A stretch of 64,000 bases of DNA from Rothia mucilaginosa ATCC 25296 (GCF_000175615.1 NZ_ACVO01000007.1:12942-76941); one strand, 5' to 3'; positions 15,560 through 25,307 are shown, counted from the stretch's first letter. Program-made: numbers and translations. Notes: generated by a model from the letters alone, not told the origin.

Positions 15560-16495
15560 CTATCGCAGCACGACGGTCGAAACCATCTGCGCCGGACCAG
15601 CCAGAACAACATGTTCCAGGTCGTCCGGGCCCAGCACGAAAGTCACCGCGAGGGTACCGCCGGGCACATGCACCAGCCACTCATCCGGTGCTTCCTCGCC
15701 GCCCCAGAAACGGGTCGCCGCAGCCGCCGCACACGCGCCGGTACCGCACGACAGAGTCTCGCCCACGCCGCGTTCGTGCACGCGCATACGGATAGCGCCC
15801 ACCTGCGCGCCGCTCTCAACGTCCAGGTCGACCGGCACCACAAACTCAACGTTCGTACCGTTGACCGGGGCGGGGTTCACCTGAGGCAGGCTGTGCAGGT
15901 CCAGGCCGTCCAGCTTACCGTCGGAGCCGAGCATCACCACGGTGTGCGGGTTACCCATCGAAATGGACAGGCCAGCACGCGGAGTCTTCAGGCCGCGAGC
16001 AGACACCAGGCAGTCCTCGCCACCCTCACGGGCAGCCTCACCGTGAATGAAGCTCCACGGACCCATATCAATCGCGTAGCCCTCTTCGGTGCGCGCCACA
16101 GTCTTCACGCCGGCACGGGTACCAATCTTGACGGTCTCGCCCACCTCAAGCTCAACCAGGCCCTCAGTGCGCAGGTACTCCACGAACGCGCGCACACCGT
16201 TGCCGCACATTTCAGCGATAGAGCCGTCACCGTTGCGGTAGTCCATGAACCAGACAGCGTCCGGGTGCTCCTCGAGCAGCTTCTGACCCGCGCGGGAGGC
16301 GGTGCTACGGGCAGCACGAATGAAGCCGTCCGCGCCAATGCCGAAGTGTCGGTCGCAGGCACGGGCTACCAGCTCGGGGGTGAGGGCAATTTCTGCGTTC
16401 TCATCCGTCAGAAAGATGAAGTCGTTACCGGTGCCGTGACCCTTGGTGAGGGTCAGGCCTGCCAGCTCGCCCCAGATGGAAGGGTTCTCGCTCAT
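15560..16495 (-). CDS. dapF: Diaminopimelate epimerase
   Basis: Predicted 311-aa PLP-independent epimerase converting LL- to meso-diaminopimelate for lysine and peptidoglycan. Both catalytic cysteines are present: C97 in EMCGNGVRAF and C250 in TLSCGTGAC. GTGNDF near the N-terminus is also typical. AAGGA lies before the ATG. In most Micrococcaceae dapF neighbours miaA directly; here an acyltransferase gene intervenes. dapA and dapB are 18-20 kb away. Confidence 0.95.
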   Translation of the reverse strand: MSENPSIWGELAGLTLTKGHGTGNDFIFLTDENAEIALTPELVARACDRHFGIGADGFIRAARSTASRAGQKLLEEHPDAVWFMDYRNGDGSIAEMCGNGVRAFVEYLRTEGLVELEVGETVKIGTRAGVKTVARTEEGYAIDMGPWSFIHGEAAREGGEDCLVSARGLKTPRAGLSISMGNPHTVVMLGSDGKLDGLDLHSLPQVNPAPVNGTNVEFVVPVDLDVESGAQVGAIRMRVHERGVGETLSCGTGACAAAAATRFWGGEEAPDEWLVHVPGGTLAVTFVLGPDDLEHVVLAGPAQMVSTVVLR

Positions 16496-16657
16496 ATGCT
16501 GTCCTTAAGGTTGGTGACCTGTCCGTTTATGATTTTACCGCGCCAGATGGTGAACCAGGCATTCTTCCTCGGAAATACTTCTGCGGCTCCCGGTTCACTT
16601 GATGAGTTCGTCAAGATTACCGAAAGCCGCAGAAATAGGCGGGATACTTTTACCGGT

Positions 16658-17806
16658 TTATGAAGATGCCGCTACGGCGTCTGCAGAGCGATCGCGACGA
16701 ATACGCAGAAGCTTGCGGTCCTTCAAAGCCAGCGCCGGCTTCTCAACATACAGCCAAGACAGCCACGCCAGACCAATGGTAATCACGAAAGTGATGATGG
16801 CATTCAGAACCCAGCCCAGCGATGCACTACCGAAAATTGTCAACATAATCTGCACTGGGAACGCGTAGATGTACACGCCATACGAAATATCGTTATGTCG
16901 GCACAGGTCGGTCTTAATCGCAGCGCTGAGAGCCAGGATTCCGTAAGCCACAGGCAGGTGCATGTACTGGGCAATACCAGGTGCAAACCATTGCAGAGCA
17001 AATCCTAGAATCGTGACCACAATAGCCACAGTAGCGTTATAACGAATACGCTTACCCCACATGTACAGGAGGGTACCAGCGAAGAAGTATGCGTGCAGGC
17101 GGAGAATGCCCTCTACAAAGTGATTGGGCTCGCGACCCATCAGCTCAAAAATCTGGTGCCCGAAAAATAGCCCAGCATAGATGACAGGAACCAGCCATTT
17201 TGCGTTCTTACGAATAAACCCAATGTAGAAAATCGGGATAAGTGCTAGGTAAGCGAGGAATTCAAAGCTGAGGGTCCAGGCTGACCCATTCCATGCGTGG
17301 GTGAAAGGGATGCCAGTGGGGCCACCGAAAAGGGGGTATTGCAGGTTGAAAAGATCAAAGTTGCGGATGATGTATCCGCCTGCACCCTTAATGGAGAAAG
17401 GGTCTGCAGTGTGTCCGGTTACGACGGCGATGGGCCCACACAGAAAAACAACAAAAAGGATAGAGACCCAGTAACCGGGGAAAATGCGCAGAATACGACG
17501 CTTCAGATAGCCAGTGATGGTTCCTCGCTGAGCGCTGTGAGCAATCAAGAAACCGGAAATGCAGAAGAACATATTTACGGCCCAATGCCCCAGCGAGTCG
17601 ATACCGTGAGGCGCAGGGATACCCAGAAAGCCAGTAGTAAAGCCAACGAGCGGCGCGGAATGCGCAATAATGACGAGCGTCGCCATAGAAAGGCGAATGA
17701 AGTTCAGCGAATTCGTTCCGCCTAGAATGGCATCGTAGAGGGAACGCGGAGTGGATTCTGTCGCGGACAGAGTGGCAGAATTTTTCGTATGTGATGTGAG
17801 TGACAT
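16658..17806 (-). CDS. Acyltransferase family 3 membrane protein, inserted between dapF and miaA
   Basis: Predicted 382-aa integral membrane acyltransferase (OafA/YrhL type, PF01757), expected to O-acylate a surface glycan or lipid. About ten hydrophobic helices are visible. The conserved His is H49 in LVIIAHSAPL, and NMFFCISGFLI marks helix 3. There is no C-terminal SGNH domain. The gene is more AT-rich than its neighbours and interrupts the usual dapF-miaA-miaB order, which suggests insertion or transfer. AGAGG precedes the ATG. Substrate is unknown. Confidence 0.85.
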   Translation of the reverse strand: MSLTSHTKNSATLSATESTPRSLYDAILGGTNSLNFIRLSMATLVIIAHSAPLVGFTTGFLGIPAPHGIDSLGHWAVNMFFCISGFLIAHSAQRGTITGYLKRRILRIFPGYWVSILFVVFLCGPIAVVTGHTADPFSIKGAGGYIIRNFDLFNLQYPLFGGPTGIPFTHAWNGSAWTLSFEFLAYLALIPIFYIGFIRKNAKWLVPVIYAGLFFGHQIFELMGREPNHFVEGILRLHAYFFAGTLLYMWGKRIRYNATVAIVVTILGFALQWFAPGIAQYMHLPVAYGILALSAAIKTDLCRHNDISYGVYIYAFPVQIMLTIFGSASLGWVLNAIITFVITIGLAWLSWLYVEKPALALKDRKLLRIRRDRSADAVAASS

Positions 17807-17883
17807 ATTTCCTCTGTAGTTGAGTTGAATATGTCCTAGACTAACCTCAATTTCCCAGCTTTGATACGTCTATTCGCTTATTT

Positions 17884-18792
17884 TTACAAAATTGTAGCCA
17901 ATGCCTCATCGGCAAGGGTAGGTGAGAGCGCATCCAGCCAGTGCACGCGCGGGTCCGCACGGAACCAGGTCAGCTGGCGGCGCGCAAACTGGCGGGTCGC
18001 AATCGTCGTATCCTCAATCGCCTGCTCCACGCTGTACTCCGAATCATCAAGGGCGCGAGCGAACTGCGCGTAACCAATCGCGCGGGAAGCAGTCTTACCC
18101 TCCTGCAACCCCTGCGTATTCAGGGTGCGAATCTCATCGAGCAGACCCTGCTCGTGCATCAGCTCCACACGGCGGTGCAGACGCTCGTGCAGCAGGGCAC
18201 GATCCATATCCAGACCAATCTGAATACTCTCCGTCACGTACTCGCGCACCGGCATGAACGCCGAGAACGGGCGGCCCGTCACCTCGAATACCTCCAGGGC
18301 TCGAATAATACGGCGCTCATCCTTCACCCGCGCAGCCGACTCCGGGTCGACCTCCGCCAGGCGGGCGTGCAGAACACCAATACCCTCGGTACGCGCCTGC
18401 GCCTCCAGACGCTCACGCACCCGCGCATCCGTGCCGGGGAACTCCAACTTATCCAGGGCGGCACGCACATACAGGCCGGAACCACCCACCAGAATCGGGT
18501 AGCGGCCACGACCGCGAATCTGCTCAATCAGCTCACGGCTACGCTCCTGAAACTCCGCTACGGAGGCCTCGTCCCGCACGTCCATGATGTCCAGCAGGTG
18601 GTGCGGAACACCGCGCATCTCCTCCGCCGTGATTTTTGCGGTGCCGATATCCATGCCCCGGTAGAACTGCATAGAATCAGCGTTAATGCACTCACCGTTC
18701 AGACGCAGAGCCAGCTCAATGGCGAGCGCGCTCTTACCGGTGCCGGTCGGGCCCACAATAGCGATAACGGGCAGAGTTTCGGAGATAGTCAT
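17884..18792 (-). CDS. miaA: tRNA dimethylallyltransferase
   Basis: Predicted 302-aa enzyme adding a dimethylallyl group to N6 of A37 in tRNAs that read UNN codons. The P-loop GPTGTGKS (14-21), the catalytic Asp in [17 protein letters not shown] and GGSGLYVRA are seen. The start at 18792 is chosen because TAGAAT ends exactly 7 nt upstream. An ATG three codons earlier (18801) would overlap that box. Next to miaB, which methylthiolates the same base; the two genes are 84 nt apart. Confidence 0.93.
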   Translation of the reverse strand: MTISETLPVIAIVGPTGTGKSALAIELALRLNGECINADSMQFYRGMDIGTAKITAEEMRGVPHHLLDIMDVRDEASVAEFQERSRELIEQIRGRGRYPILVGGSGLYVRAALDKLEFPGTDARVRERLEAQARTEGIGVLHARLAEVDPESAARVKDERRIIRALEVFEVTGRPFSAFMPVREYVTESIQIGLDMDRALLHERLHRRVELMHEQGLLDEIRTLNTQGLQEGKTASRAIGYAQFARALDDSEYSVEQAIEDTTIATRQFARRQLTWFRADPRVHWLDALSPTLADEALATIL

Positions 18793-18799
18793 GCGCCCC

Positions 18800-18805
18800 A
18801 TTCTA
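18800..18805 (-). promoter_or_regulatory. -10 box (TAGAAT) for miaA
   Basis: Minus strand TAGAAT, 7-nt gap, ATG at 18792; no ribosome-binding site in the gap. Candidate leaderless start. The -35 region is poor. Confidence 0.5.
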
Positions 18806-18876
18806 CCGGTTCCCCCACCCCCACTTGCGGTGGCGGCAAGAGCCCGAAGAACAGGGCGCATGATTCGATATAGGTT

Positions 18877-20391
18877 TTAGGGGCGCAGACCGATGGTCGG
18901 CATGCCCAGACCCACCGGCGCACCGGGCACCTGGGTGGTGCCGGTACCGCAAGAGTCAGCCTGGGAGCGGTCCCACGCGTCACCGGCGCGGGTGCGGCGC
19001 AGCTGGTACTGCTCGGCGGTCGGGTCAGAAATCAGGTGGAAGGAACCAGCCTCGGTAATCGGTACGGTGACCATGTCGCCGGGGCGCGGAGTCTCGCAGC
19101 CCTCGGGCACGGAGAAGTGCACGAGGCGCTGGTCCGGGCCACGACCGGAGAGGCGGTGAGTCTGCTCAGCCTTACGACCTGCCTCCGCAACGACCATCAG
19201 CTCAACGGTCTTACCGAGCTGCTTGCGGTTCTCTTCACCCGCAATGCGGTCCTGCAGGGCAATCAGACGTTCGTAGCGTTCCTGCACGACCTCCTTCGGG
19301 ATCTGGTTCTCCATGGTTGCCGCGGGGGTGCCGGGGCGGATCGAGTACTGGAAGGTGAACGCGGAGGAGAAACGAGCCTGCTCCACAACCTTCAGGGTGT
19401 CCTGGAAGTCCTCTTCAGTCTCGCCGGGGAAGCCCACAATGATGTCGGTGGTAATCACGGCATTCGGGATGCGCTCGCGCACCTTGTCCAGAATGTTCAG
19501 GAACTTCTTGGAACGGTAGGAGCGGCGCATGTCCTTGAGCACCTTGTCAGAGCCGGACTGCAGCGGCATGTGCAGCACGGGCATAACGTTCGGGGTCTCG
19601 GCCATCGCGTCGATCACGTCGTCGGTGAACATTGCCGGGTGCGGGGAGGTGAAGCGTACACGCTCCAGGCCCTCAATCTCACCGCAGGCACGCAGCAGCT
19701 TGGAGAATGCCTGACGGTCGCCGAACTCCACGCCGTAGGAGTTCACGTTCTGACCGAGCAGAGTCACCTCAATAGCGCCGTCATCGACCAGCGCCTGAAC
19801 CTCAGCGAGAATGTCGCCGGGGCGGCGGTCCTTCTCCTTACCGCGCAGAGACGGCACGATGCAGAAGGTGCAGGTGTTGTTACAGCCAACCGAGATGGAC
19901 ACCCAGCCGGAGTACACGTGGTCGCGCTTAGTGGGCAGGGTGGAGGGGAAAACTTCGAGGGATTCGAGCAGTTCTGCCTGCGCCTCGTGGTTGTGGCGGG
20001 CACGCTCCAGCAGGGTGGGGAGGGCACCAATGTTGTGGGTACCGAACACTACGTCCACCCAGGGTGCCTTCTCAATGATGGCGTCCTGGTCTTTCTGCGC
20101 CAGGCAGCCGCCCACGGCGATCTGCATGCCCTTGTGGGCGCGCTTGACCGGTGCCAGCTGACCGAGGTTGCCGTAGAGGCGGTTGGAAGCGTTTTCGCGG
20201 ACTGCGCAGGTGTTGAAAACCACCAGGTCGGGCTGGGTGCCTTCCTCAGCGCGAACGTAGCCGTTAGCCTCCAGCAGGCCGGACATTCGTTCGGAGTCGT
20301 GCACGTTCATCTGGCAGCCGAAAGTGCGCACTTCGTAGGTGCGGGGGCTGGTTTCGGGGGTCTGGGCGGAATCGCTGAGGGTCGAAGTCAT
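18877..20391 (-). CDS. miaB: tRNA-2-methylthio-N6-dimethylallyladenosine synthase
   Basis: Predicted 504-aa radical-SAM methylthiotransferase acting on i6A37 made by MiaA. The N-terminal domain binds the auxiliary cluster (C26, C62, C96). The radical-SAM cluster is C170-x3-C174-x2-C177. A TRAM domain follows at about 375-445. A ~50-residue Gly/Thr/Pro-rich C-terminal tail is extra. The start codon lies 7 nt after TACCCT and only 35 bp from the divergent kinase-like gene. Confidence 0.95.
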   Translation of the reverse strand: MTSTLSDSAQTPETSPRTYEVRTFGCQMNVHDSERMSGLLEANGYVRAEEGTQPDLVVFNTCAVRENASNRLYGNLGQLAPVKRAHKGMQIAVGGCLAQKDQDAIIEKAPWVDVVFGTHNIGALPTLLERARHNHEAQAELLESLEVFPSTLPTKRDHVYSGWVSISVGCNNTCTFCIVPSLRGKEKDRRPGDILAEVQALVDDGAIEVTLLGQNVNSYGVEFGDRQAFSKLLRACGEIEGLERVRFTSPHPAMFTDDVIDAMAETPNVMPVLHMPLQSGSDKVLKDMRRSYRSKKFLNILDKVRERIPNAVITTDIIVGFPGETEEDFQDTLKVVEQARFSSAFTFQYSIRPGTPAATMENQIPKEVVQERYERLIALQDRIAGEENRKQLGKTVELMVVAEAGRKAEQTHRLSGRGPDQRLVHFSVPEGCETPRPGDMVTVPITEAGSFHLISDPTAEQYQLRRTRAGDAWDRSQADSCGTGTTQVPGAPVGLGMPTIGLRP

Positions 20392-20398
20392 GCCCTAT

Positions 20399-20420
20399 AG
20401 GGTATCCGATGGGGGATAAT
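20399..20420. promoter_or_regulatory. Overlapping divergent -10 boxes for miaB and the kinase-like gene
   Basis: Minus strand TACCCT (20404-20399) lies 7 nt before the miaB ATG. Plus strand GATAAT (20415-20420) lies 6 nt before the ATG at 20427. Only 35 bp separate the start codons, so each promoter's -35 region must fall in or near the other gene. Confidence 0.55.
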
Positions 20421-20426
20421 GGCTCT

Positions 20427-21809
20427 ATGCAGGTTTCCCTTAGTAGTAACTTTCCGGCTCTGTCACCGAACAATTCTTCCTCTCCCGCCCCTGACGGGGA
20501 GCTTCTGAGCACCCTCATTGAGGAGGCGATTGCCGCCTACTCTCCCGTGCCGCCTCAGGCGAGCGCTGATTCTGCCTCGATGCGTCAGACCCTGATGCAG
20601 CTGCTCAGCTGGGCGCATTCTTTGGAGCAGGTAGCTGCCCGTGCGGTTGAGCGCGTGCAGATTCTGGGCACCGGCATGCGTTCCGTTGTGGTGCGTGTCG
20701 TGTATGAGCCTGCCGCCGAGTCTGCACAGTCTTTCGAGTCTACACAGTCTTTGCCGACCTCGATTATTGTGAAGCGTTACCGCCGTAAGGATTCGACGGT
20801 GAACGCGGGCGGTTTCGGGTACCTGCGTGAGCGCTACGGTTTGGAGGCGCTGAACCGGCAGGTTCCGGGTCTGTTCCCGCAGCTCTACGGCGCGGATCCT
20901 GAGCTGCGCGTGCTGGCGCTGGAAGATGTGAGCGCCGGAACCGTTGAGGGCGAGCAGTATTCGGTCGCCCACGCCCTACTGGAAGGCACCGAACAGCAGG
21001 CGCTGGATGCGCTGAACTACTACATTGAGGCGTACCGTTCCCTTGCCGCCAGCGGCATTATGGGCGAGGCGGTGGAGGATTACCGCCTGAACCTGGCGCG
21101 TGCCGACCGCAAGGCACAGTTCCCGGGCGCTATTGCCTCGCCGGGTTTGGCTGAGCGCGGTTTGAAGAAGCTGTACGGTGTGGCTGATGAGGCGCGCACC
21201 CCCGAGCACGATGCTGACAGCCCGGCTTCCAGCTCTGCCGCGCATGAGGACGCGCCTGTTCTTCCCGCCGCCGTTGAGGAGCTGTCCTTCCGTTTCCGCC
21301 GCGTTCTGCAGCCTTTCTTTACCAAGCGCCCGCCGGTACCCGAGCAGTTCAAGCTCAACCGCGGCAGGGTATATATGCTCTCTTCGGGCGATTTTTCGCC
21401 GCAGAACGTGCTGATTGGTTCGGCGGACGGCGCGCAGGTGCGCATGGTCGATGCGGAGGGCACCTGCCTGCATCACCGCGGCTTCCCGTTTGTTGAGGCG
21501 ATGCTGGGCTTCCCTTCCTCGCCGGAGTACCCGCGCTACCGGGTGGACCGCAAGAAGGCGCTGCCGGCGCTGTACTCTGCCCTCTTTGAGGACGCCCCGC
21601 TGGATGAGCACCTGGCGGAGGATTTGGCGGTGTGCACGGCGGTGACCGTGTGCGCCCTGTTGGAGCTGTACTCTTCTTCGGCGCGTTCCGATCTGTTGCC
21701 TCGTATTCGCCGTGAAGGTGCGCAGCTGATGCGCCTGCTCCTTGAGATTGCCGGTTCTCAGGATGCAACCCTCGCCGAGTTCGCGGACCGTCTGGGAGCC
21801 GCTGAATAA
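20427..21809 (+). CDS. Phosphotransferase (APH/kinase-like fold), function unknown
   Basis: Predicted 460-aa protein with a protein-kinase-like/aminoglycoside-phosphotransferase core. Signature pieces are an N-lobe lysine in IIVKRYRRKD (about 116), the catalytic loop SSGDFSPQNVLIG (about 320, resembling HGDLHPGN), and the metal-binding MVDAEG (about 338) in place of DFD. A variable, polar insert (about 250-285) splits the lobes. The substrate may be a sugar, an aminoglycoside or a small metabolite; nothing here decides. It is divergent from miaB with a GATAAT box 6 nt before the chosen ATG; an in-frame ATG at 20409 would overlap that promoter. Confidence 0.7.
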   Translation: MQVSLSSNFPALSPNNSSSPAPDGELLSTLIEEAIAAYSPVPPQASADSASMRQTLMQLLSWAHSLEQVAARAVERVQILGTGMRSVVVRVVYEPAAESAQSFESTQSLPTSIIVKRYRRKDSTVNAGGFGYLRERYGLEALNRQVPGLFPQLYGADPELRVLALEDVSAGTVEGEQYSVAHALLEGTEQQALDALNYYIEAYRSLAASGIMGEAVEDYRLNLARADRKAQFPGAIASPGLAERGLKKLYGVADEARTPEHDADSPASSSAAHEDAPVLPAAVEELSFRFRRVLQPFFTKRPPVPEQFKLNRGRVYMLSSGDFSPQNVLIGSADGAQVRMVDAEGTCLHHRGFPFVEAMLGFPSSPEYPRYRVDRKKALPALYSALFEDAPLDEHLAEDLAVCTAVTVCALLELYSSSARSDLLPRIRREGAQLMRLLLEIAGSQDATLAEFADRLGAAE

Positions 21810-21869
21810 GCAGCGGAGTAAACAGCGGATATAGCCTTCGACAAGGTGTTTTATAAAACTCAAAAGCGT

Positions 21870-21917
21870 AAAGGGTGAGCCCGCCACAGAGTATGTCTGT
21901 AGCGGGCTCACCCTTTT
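21870..21917. terminator. Terminator between the kinase-like gene and recX
   Basis: 15-bp stem 21870-21884 / 21902-21916 followed by T on the plus strand. Convergent gene boundary. Confidence 0.85.
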
Positions 21918-22020
21918 AGCTCACTTGCAGAGAGTTATTGACGGAGGCTCTTTGGAGGAGGCTTTTTGACAGTGGCTCGTTGAAGGTGCGTACCTGCTCG
22001 TCCTCTACCGGAGCTGCAAC

Positions 22021-23838
22021 CTACCAGAGCTCGTCCTCCGCACCGTAGGCAGCAAGTTCCTCACGAATCACCGACATCGACACCGAAGAGGAGTACCCGC
22101 GGCGAGCCAGCATCCCCAGCAGTCGGCGGGTCACCCTATCCTTTTCGGCGCGGTCGCTCAGATCCATGCCGGGGCGCAGCTTCTTACGCACCAGCTCGGC
22201 GGCGTCCTCACGTTCCTGCTCGTCGGTACGCTGAGCCAAGGCGTTCTCCGCCTCTTCACCGTGCACCCCGCGTTCAGCAAGCTCACGGCGCAGCGCGGCG
22301 CGGGAGAGCTTCTTGGTGCGGCTCTTCTGCGCCACGAACGTTTGGGCGTATTCGGCGTCGTCAATGAGTTTTGCAGCCTCGAACTTATCGAGCAGCGGCT
22401 CAATAAGCTCCGCGTCAAAGCCTTCTGCCTGCAGCTTCTTACGCAGCTGACCTCGGGTTTTTGCCGAGTACGCCAGTTGGTTGTACACGATGGTTTTAGC
22501 GCGCGTGTAGGGGTCGGTTTCTTCCGCGGCTCGGGCGGCACGCACCTTCTGCTTCCAGGAGGTCACAGCGCCTTCCGCCTGTGAGGAAGCGCTTCCCTTC
22601 TGAAAACCGCGTGTCGGAGAACCGCCCTTTGGGGATCCAGCCGAAGCGGCACGGCGCTTGCCAATACCGACGCCCTGTGCTTCCTCCTCGGCAATACCGC
22701 GAATGAGTGCTTCTTCGGCGGGGGTGAGTTCTTCGTTCAAGCTACTTCCCTCCCTAAATAGGTTGCTCCCCGAGCCGCGGCCCGCAGGACTCTTGCGGGT
22801 TTCCTCGTCGTCATTTCGAGCCCCGAAGGCGGGCGCGTAGGGCGAGCGGCTCCGCATTTTCTCTTGCTGCGCCGCACTCATGCGGCGGAACCCGCGCTTG
22901 TAGTCGGTGTTCTTGGAGGCGCGCGAAGACTTGCGTTTCTTCTGCTTATCCCGCTGAGCGGCTTGCCTCTCGATTTCTTCCTTCTCTTCGGCGGTGAGCC
23001 CCGATCCGATGGAGGCGGCACCGGCTCGACTCATGCGCCCCGCCGCCATAGGGCGCGGCTCGGCACCGCCGGGGGTGAAGGCACGAGCGGGCGCTTCGTC
23101 AATGGAGACGGCGGGTAGGTTCGGGTCAACGAGCAGGCTACGGCGCGGCGATTCGCCATCCTCCCCAGAACTGCCATCTTCAAAGTTGCCGGGCACAGCC
23201 TGCAGGGGCAGCTCGGGTACGCGGAACTCCCCGGCGTAGTCGCCGCCGTTATCGCGGGCGATGCTTTCTTCAACAAAGCCGTGCGAGGCGGGGTGCCAGT
23301 CCGGGAACTCCTCGGCGGCTATCGAATCCGCGACCCTGTTCCGCACCCACTTTTTGGGTGCGTTTTCTGCGGACGCTGGCTTCTCCGCTACCGTTTCTGC
23401 GGGTACCGCTTCGTCCGAGGGTACCCAATATTCCCCCGCATAATATTCCCCTGTGTACTCTGCTTCAGGGTACAAAGGCTCTGCCGGATAGGGAGGTTCG
23501 TCCTCATAGGGAGGTTCACCCTCATAGGGAGGCTCATCAGGGTATGGGGGCTCTTCCTCATACGGGGGCTCTTCAACAGCGGGAACAGTAGCCTGCGGCG
23601 CCTCCCAGGTGAGGGTGGGCTCCGCCAGGGCGGCAGGTGCCTCAAAATTGAGTACCTCGAAGCCGCCTACCTCAACCGGCGGGGCAACAGGCTCAAAGGA
23701 AACAGAGTTACCAAGCGCTGAGGAGCCGAAGTGCGGTTCGGTCGCATCCAGCGCCGCAAAACCGGCGTCGCCGTCACGCGCGCTGTTTCGCTCGTGCTCT
23801 TCATGGCCGTTCTGTTCCGTCATGCGCTGCTCCGTCAT
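22021..23838 (-). CDS. recX: RecX with a ~420-residue N-terminal extension
   Basis: Predicted 605-aa protein. The RecX regulatory domain, which binds RecA filaments and limits their activity, occupies only about 425-600 (ARAAEETDPYTRAKTIVYNQLAY, KLIDDAEYAQTFV, LRRELAERGV). The long N-terminus is low-complexity and acidic then basic. It contains six perfect EPPYxx hexads (90-125), the repeated phrase YAGE(Y/F)xVP (133-140 and near 206), and a Lys/Arg/Gln-rich stretch (about 285-335). RecX is normally 150-220 aa. One uninterrupted frame and GGAGG before the ATG argue against an artefact. It lies 226 nt downstream of recA. Confidence 0.88.
   Translation of the reverse strand: MTEQRMTEQNGHEEHERNSARDGDAGFAALDATEPHFGSSALGNSVSFEPVAPPVEVGGFEVLNFEAPAALAEPTLTWEAPQATVPAVEEPPYEEEPPYPDEPPYEGEPPYEDEPPYPAEPLYPEAEYTGEYYAGEYWVPSDEAVPAETVAEKPASAENAPKKWVRNRVADSIAAEEFPDWHPASHGFVEESIARDNGGDYAGEFRVPELPLQAVPGNFEDGSSGEDGESPRRSLLVDPNLPAVSIDEAPARAFTPGGAEPRPMAAGRMSRAGAASIGSGLTAEEKEEIERQAAQRDKQKKRKSSRASKNTDYKRGFRRMSAAQQEKMRSRSPYAPAFGARNDDEETRKSPAGRGSGSNLFREGSSLNEELTPAEEALIRGIAEEEAQGVGIGKRRAASAGSPKGGSPTRGFQKGSASSQAEGAVTSWKQKVRAARAAEETDPYTRAKTIVYNQLAYSAKTRGQLRKKLQAEGFDAELIEPLLDKFEAAKLIDDAEYAQTFVAQKSRTKKLSRAALRRELAERGVHGEEAENALAQRTDEQEREDAAELVRKKLRPGMDLSDRAEKDRVTRRLLGMLARRGYSSSVSMSVIREELAAYGAEDELW
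23464..23571 (-). repeat. Six 18-bp tandem repeats in recX (EPPYxx)
   Basis: 108 bp encode six consecutive hexapeptides E-P-P-Y-x-x (the last is EPLYPE). The DNA copies are similar but not identical, so copy number could vary by slippage. Confidence 0.85.
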
Positions 23839-23988
23839 GCTCAGTTCCTCCTCTCCCCTGTGTTGGCTCGTTTGATGAGTTGGGTCACTGATGACCCGTG
23901 CGCCCGGCTATACGGCGCTTCCCCATTGTAACGAGGCGCTGTCTCAGTGCCCGCTCTTACTCCATTTAACGTGCTCCCGTTAACGACA

Positions 23989-24029
23989 GATTGCCGTGCA
24001 CCGTGCGGAATGCACAGCACACGGCAATC
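23989..24029. terminator. Hairpin between recA and recX
   Basis: 10-bp stem 23989-23998 / 24020-24029, extended after one mismatch by four more pairs. No T run follows on the minus strand, so it may only partly reduce recX transcription. Confidence 0.6.
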
Positions 24030-24064
24030 AGTCGTGGCGTTAGCAAGAAGCTACGCGGGCGGGT

Positions 24065-25168
24065 TTAGAACTCCTCAGCCAGCTCGTCCAGCGGGTCGTT
24101 GCCCTCGGACTCAGCAGCTGCCTGCTCGTCAGCTTCTTCCTCAATGATGCCCAGCTTCACCAGAACCTTGTACTGCAGTTCCTCGGTGAGCTCGGGGTTG
24201 TCCTTGAGCAGCTTACGAACGTTCTCGCGGCCCTGGCCCAGCTGCTCACCGTCGTAGGTGAACCATGCGCCGGACTTCTTGACGATGTCGTTCTCCACCG
24301 CCAGGTCCAGGATGCCACCCTCAACGGAGATGCCCTCACCGTAGAGGATGTCGAACTCAGCCTGCTTGAAGGGCGGAGCCATCTTGTTCTTCACGATCTT
24401 GGCGCGGGTTCGGTTACCGATCGGGTTAGCGCCGTCCTTGAGGGTCTCAATGCGGCGGATGTCGATACGGACCGAAGCGTAGAACTTCAGCGCCTTACCA
24501 CCGGTGGTGGTTTCGGGAGAGCCGAAGAAGACGCCAATCTTCTCACGCAGCTGGTTGATGAAGATTGCGGTGGTGCCGGTTGCGGAGAGGCGGCCGGTAA
24601 TCTTACGCAGCGCCTGGCTCATGAGGCGAGCCTGCAGACCCACGTGGGAGTCACCCATGTCGCCTTCAATTTCGGCGCGGGGAACCAGCGCGGCAACGGA
24701 GTCGACGACCACGATATCAACGGCGCCGGAACCAACCAGCATGTCCATAATTTCCAGTGCCTGCTCACCGGTGTCGGGCTGAGAGACCAGCAGCTGGTCG
24801 ATGTCCACGCCCAGCTTAGCCGCGTAAATCGGGTCCAGTGCGTGCTCGGCGTCAATGAATGCTGCCACGCCGCCTGCCTTCTGAACGTTCGCTACAGCGT
24901 GCAGCGCAACGGTGGTCTTACCGGAGGACTCGGGACCGTAAATCTCGATGACGCGGCCGCGGGGCAGACCGCCAATACCCAAAGCGGCATCCAGGGCGAT
25001 AGCGCCGGTGGAGATAACCTCGGTCTTGGTGATTTCCTTATCGCCCAGGCGCATGACTGCACCCTTGCCGTAGTTCTTGTCGATCTGTGCCATCACGGCT
25101 TCAAGTGCCTTGGCGCGACCCTCTTCGGGAACGCGAGCTACGCTCTGAGACTTGGTGTTCTTAGCCAC
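24065..25168 (-). CDS. recA: Recombinase RecA
   Basis: Predicted 367-aa RecA, which forms ATP-dependent filaments on single-stranded DNA, drives strand exchange and triggers LexA cleavage. Walker A GPESSGKT is at 78-85 and Walker B ([19 protein letters not shown]) at about 138-156. The usual acidic C-terminal tail is present ([13 protein letters not shown]). No intein is present. GTG start at 25168 with GAGGT upstream. First of recA-recX, and preceded by a promoter element of the LexA-independent type. Confidence 0.98.
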   Translation of the reverse strand: MAKNTKSQSVARVPEEGRAKALEAVMAQIDKNYGKGAVMRLGDKEITKTEVISTGAIALDAALGIGGLPRGRVIEIYGPESSGKTTVALHAVANVQKAGGVAAFIDAEHALDPIYAAKLGVDIDQLLVSQPDTGEQALEIMDMLVGSGAVDIVVVDSVAALVPRAEIEGDMGDSHVGLQARLMSQALRKITGRLSATGTTAIFINQLREKIGVFFGSPETTTGGKALKFYASVRIDIRRIETLKDGANPIGNRTRAKIVKNKMAPPFKQAEFDILYGEGISVEGGILDLAVENDIVKKSGAWFTYDGEQLGQGRENVRKLLKDNPELTEELQYKVLVKLGIIEEEADEQAAAESEGNDPLDELAEEF

Positions 25169-25284
25169 GGTAGTACCTCGTTCTTTGTGTTGTCAGTGGT
25201 TGACGGGAGTAATGTTTCTTCGGAATCGGTGGGACTCGTGATCGAGACCTTGAAGGTTTTGGCCTACCGGTTCCTTCTGAGACT

Positions 25285-25307
25285 ACTCTAGGGTCACAGC
25301 CTGACAG
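25285..25307 (-). promoter_or_regulatory. RecA-NDp/PafBC-like promoter of recA
   Basis: Minus strand CTGTCAGGC, 8 nt, TAGAGT. Spacing and sequence resemble the LexA-independent recA promoter class of mycobacteria (TTGTCRGTG-N8-TANNNT), matching 6 of 9 plus the full -10. It predicts a ~110-nt leader. The rest of 25169-25558 holds five TCGAA words but no properly spaced LexA box and no gene. Confidence 0.55.
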
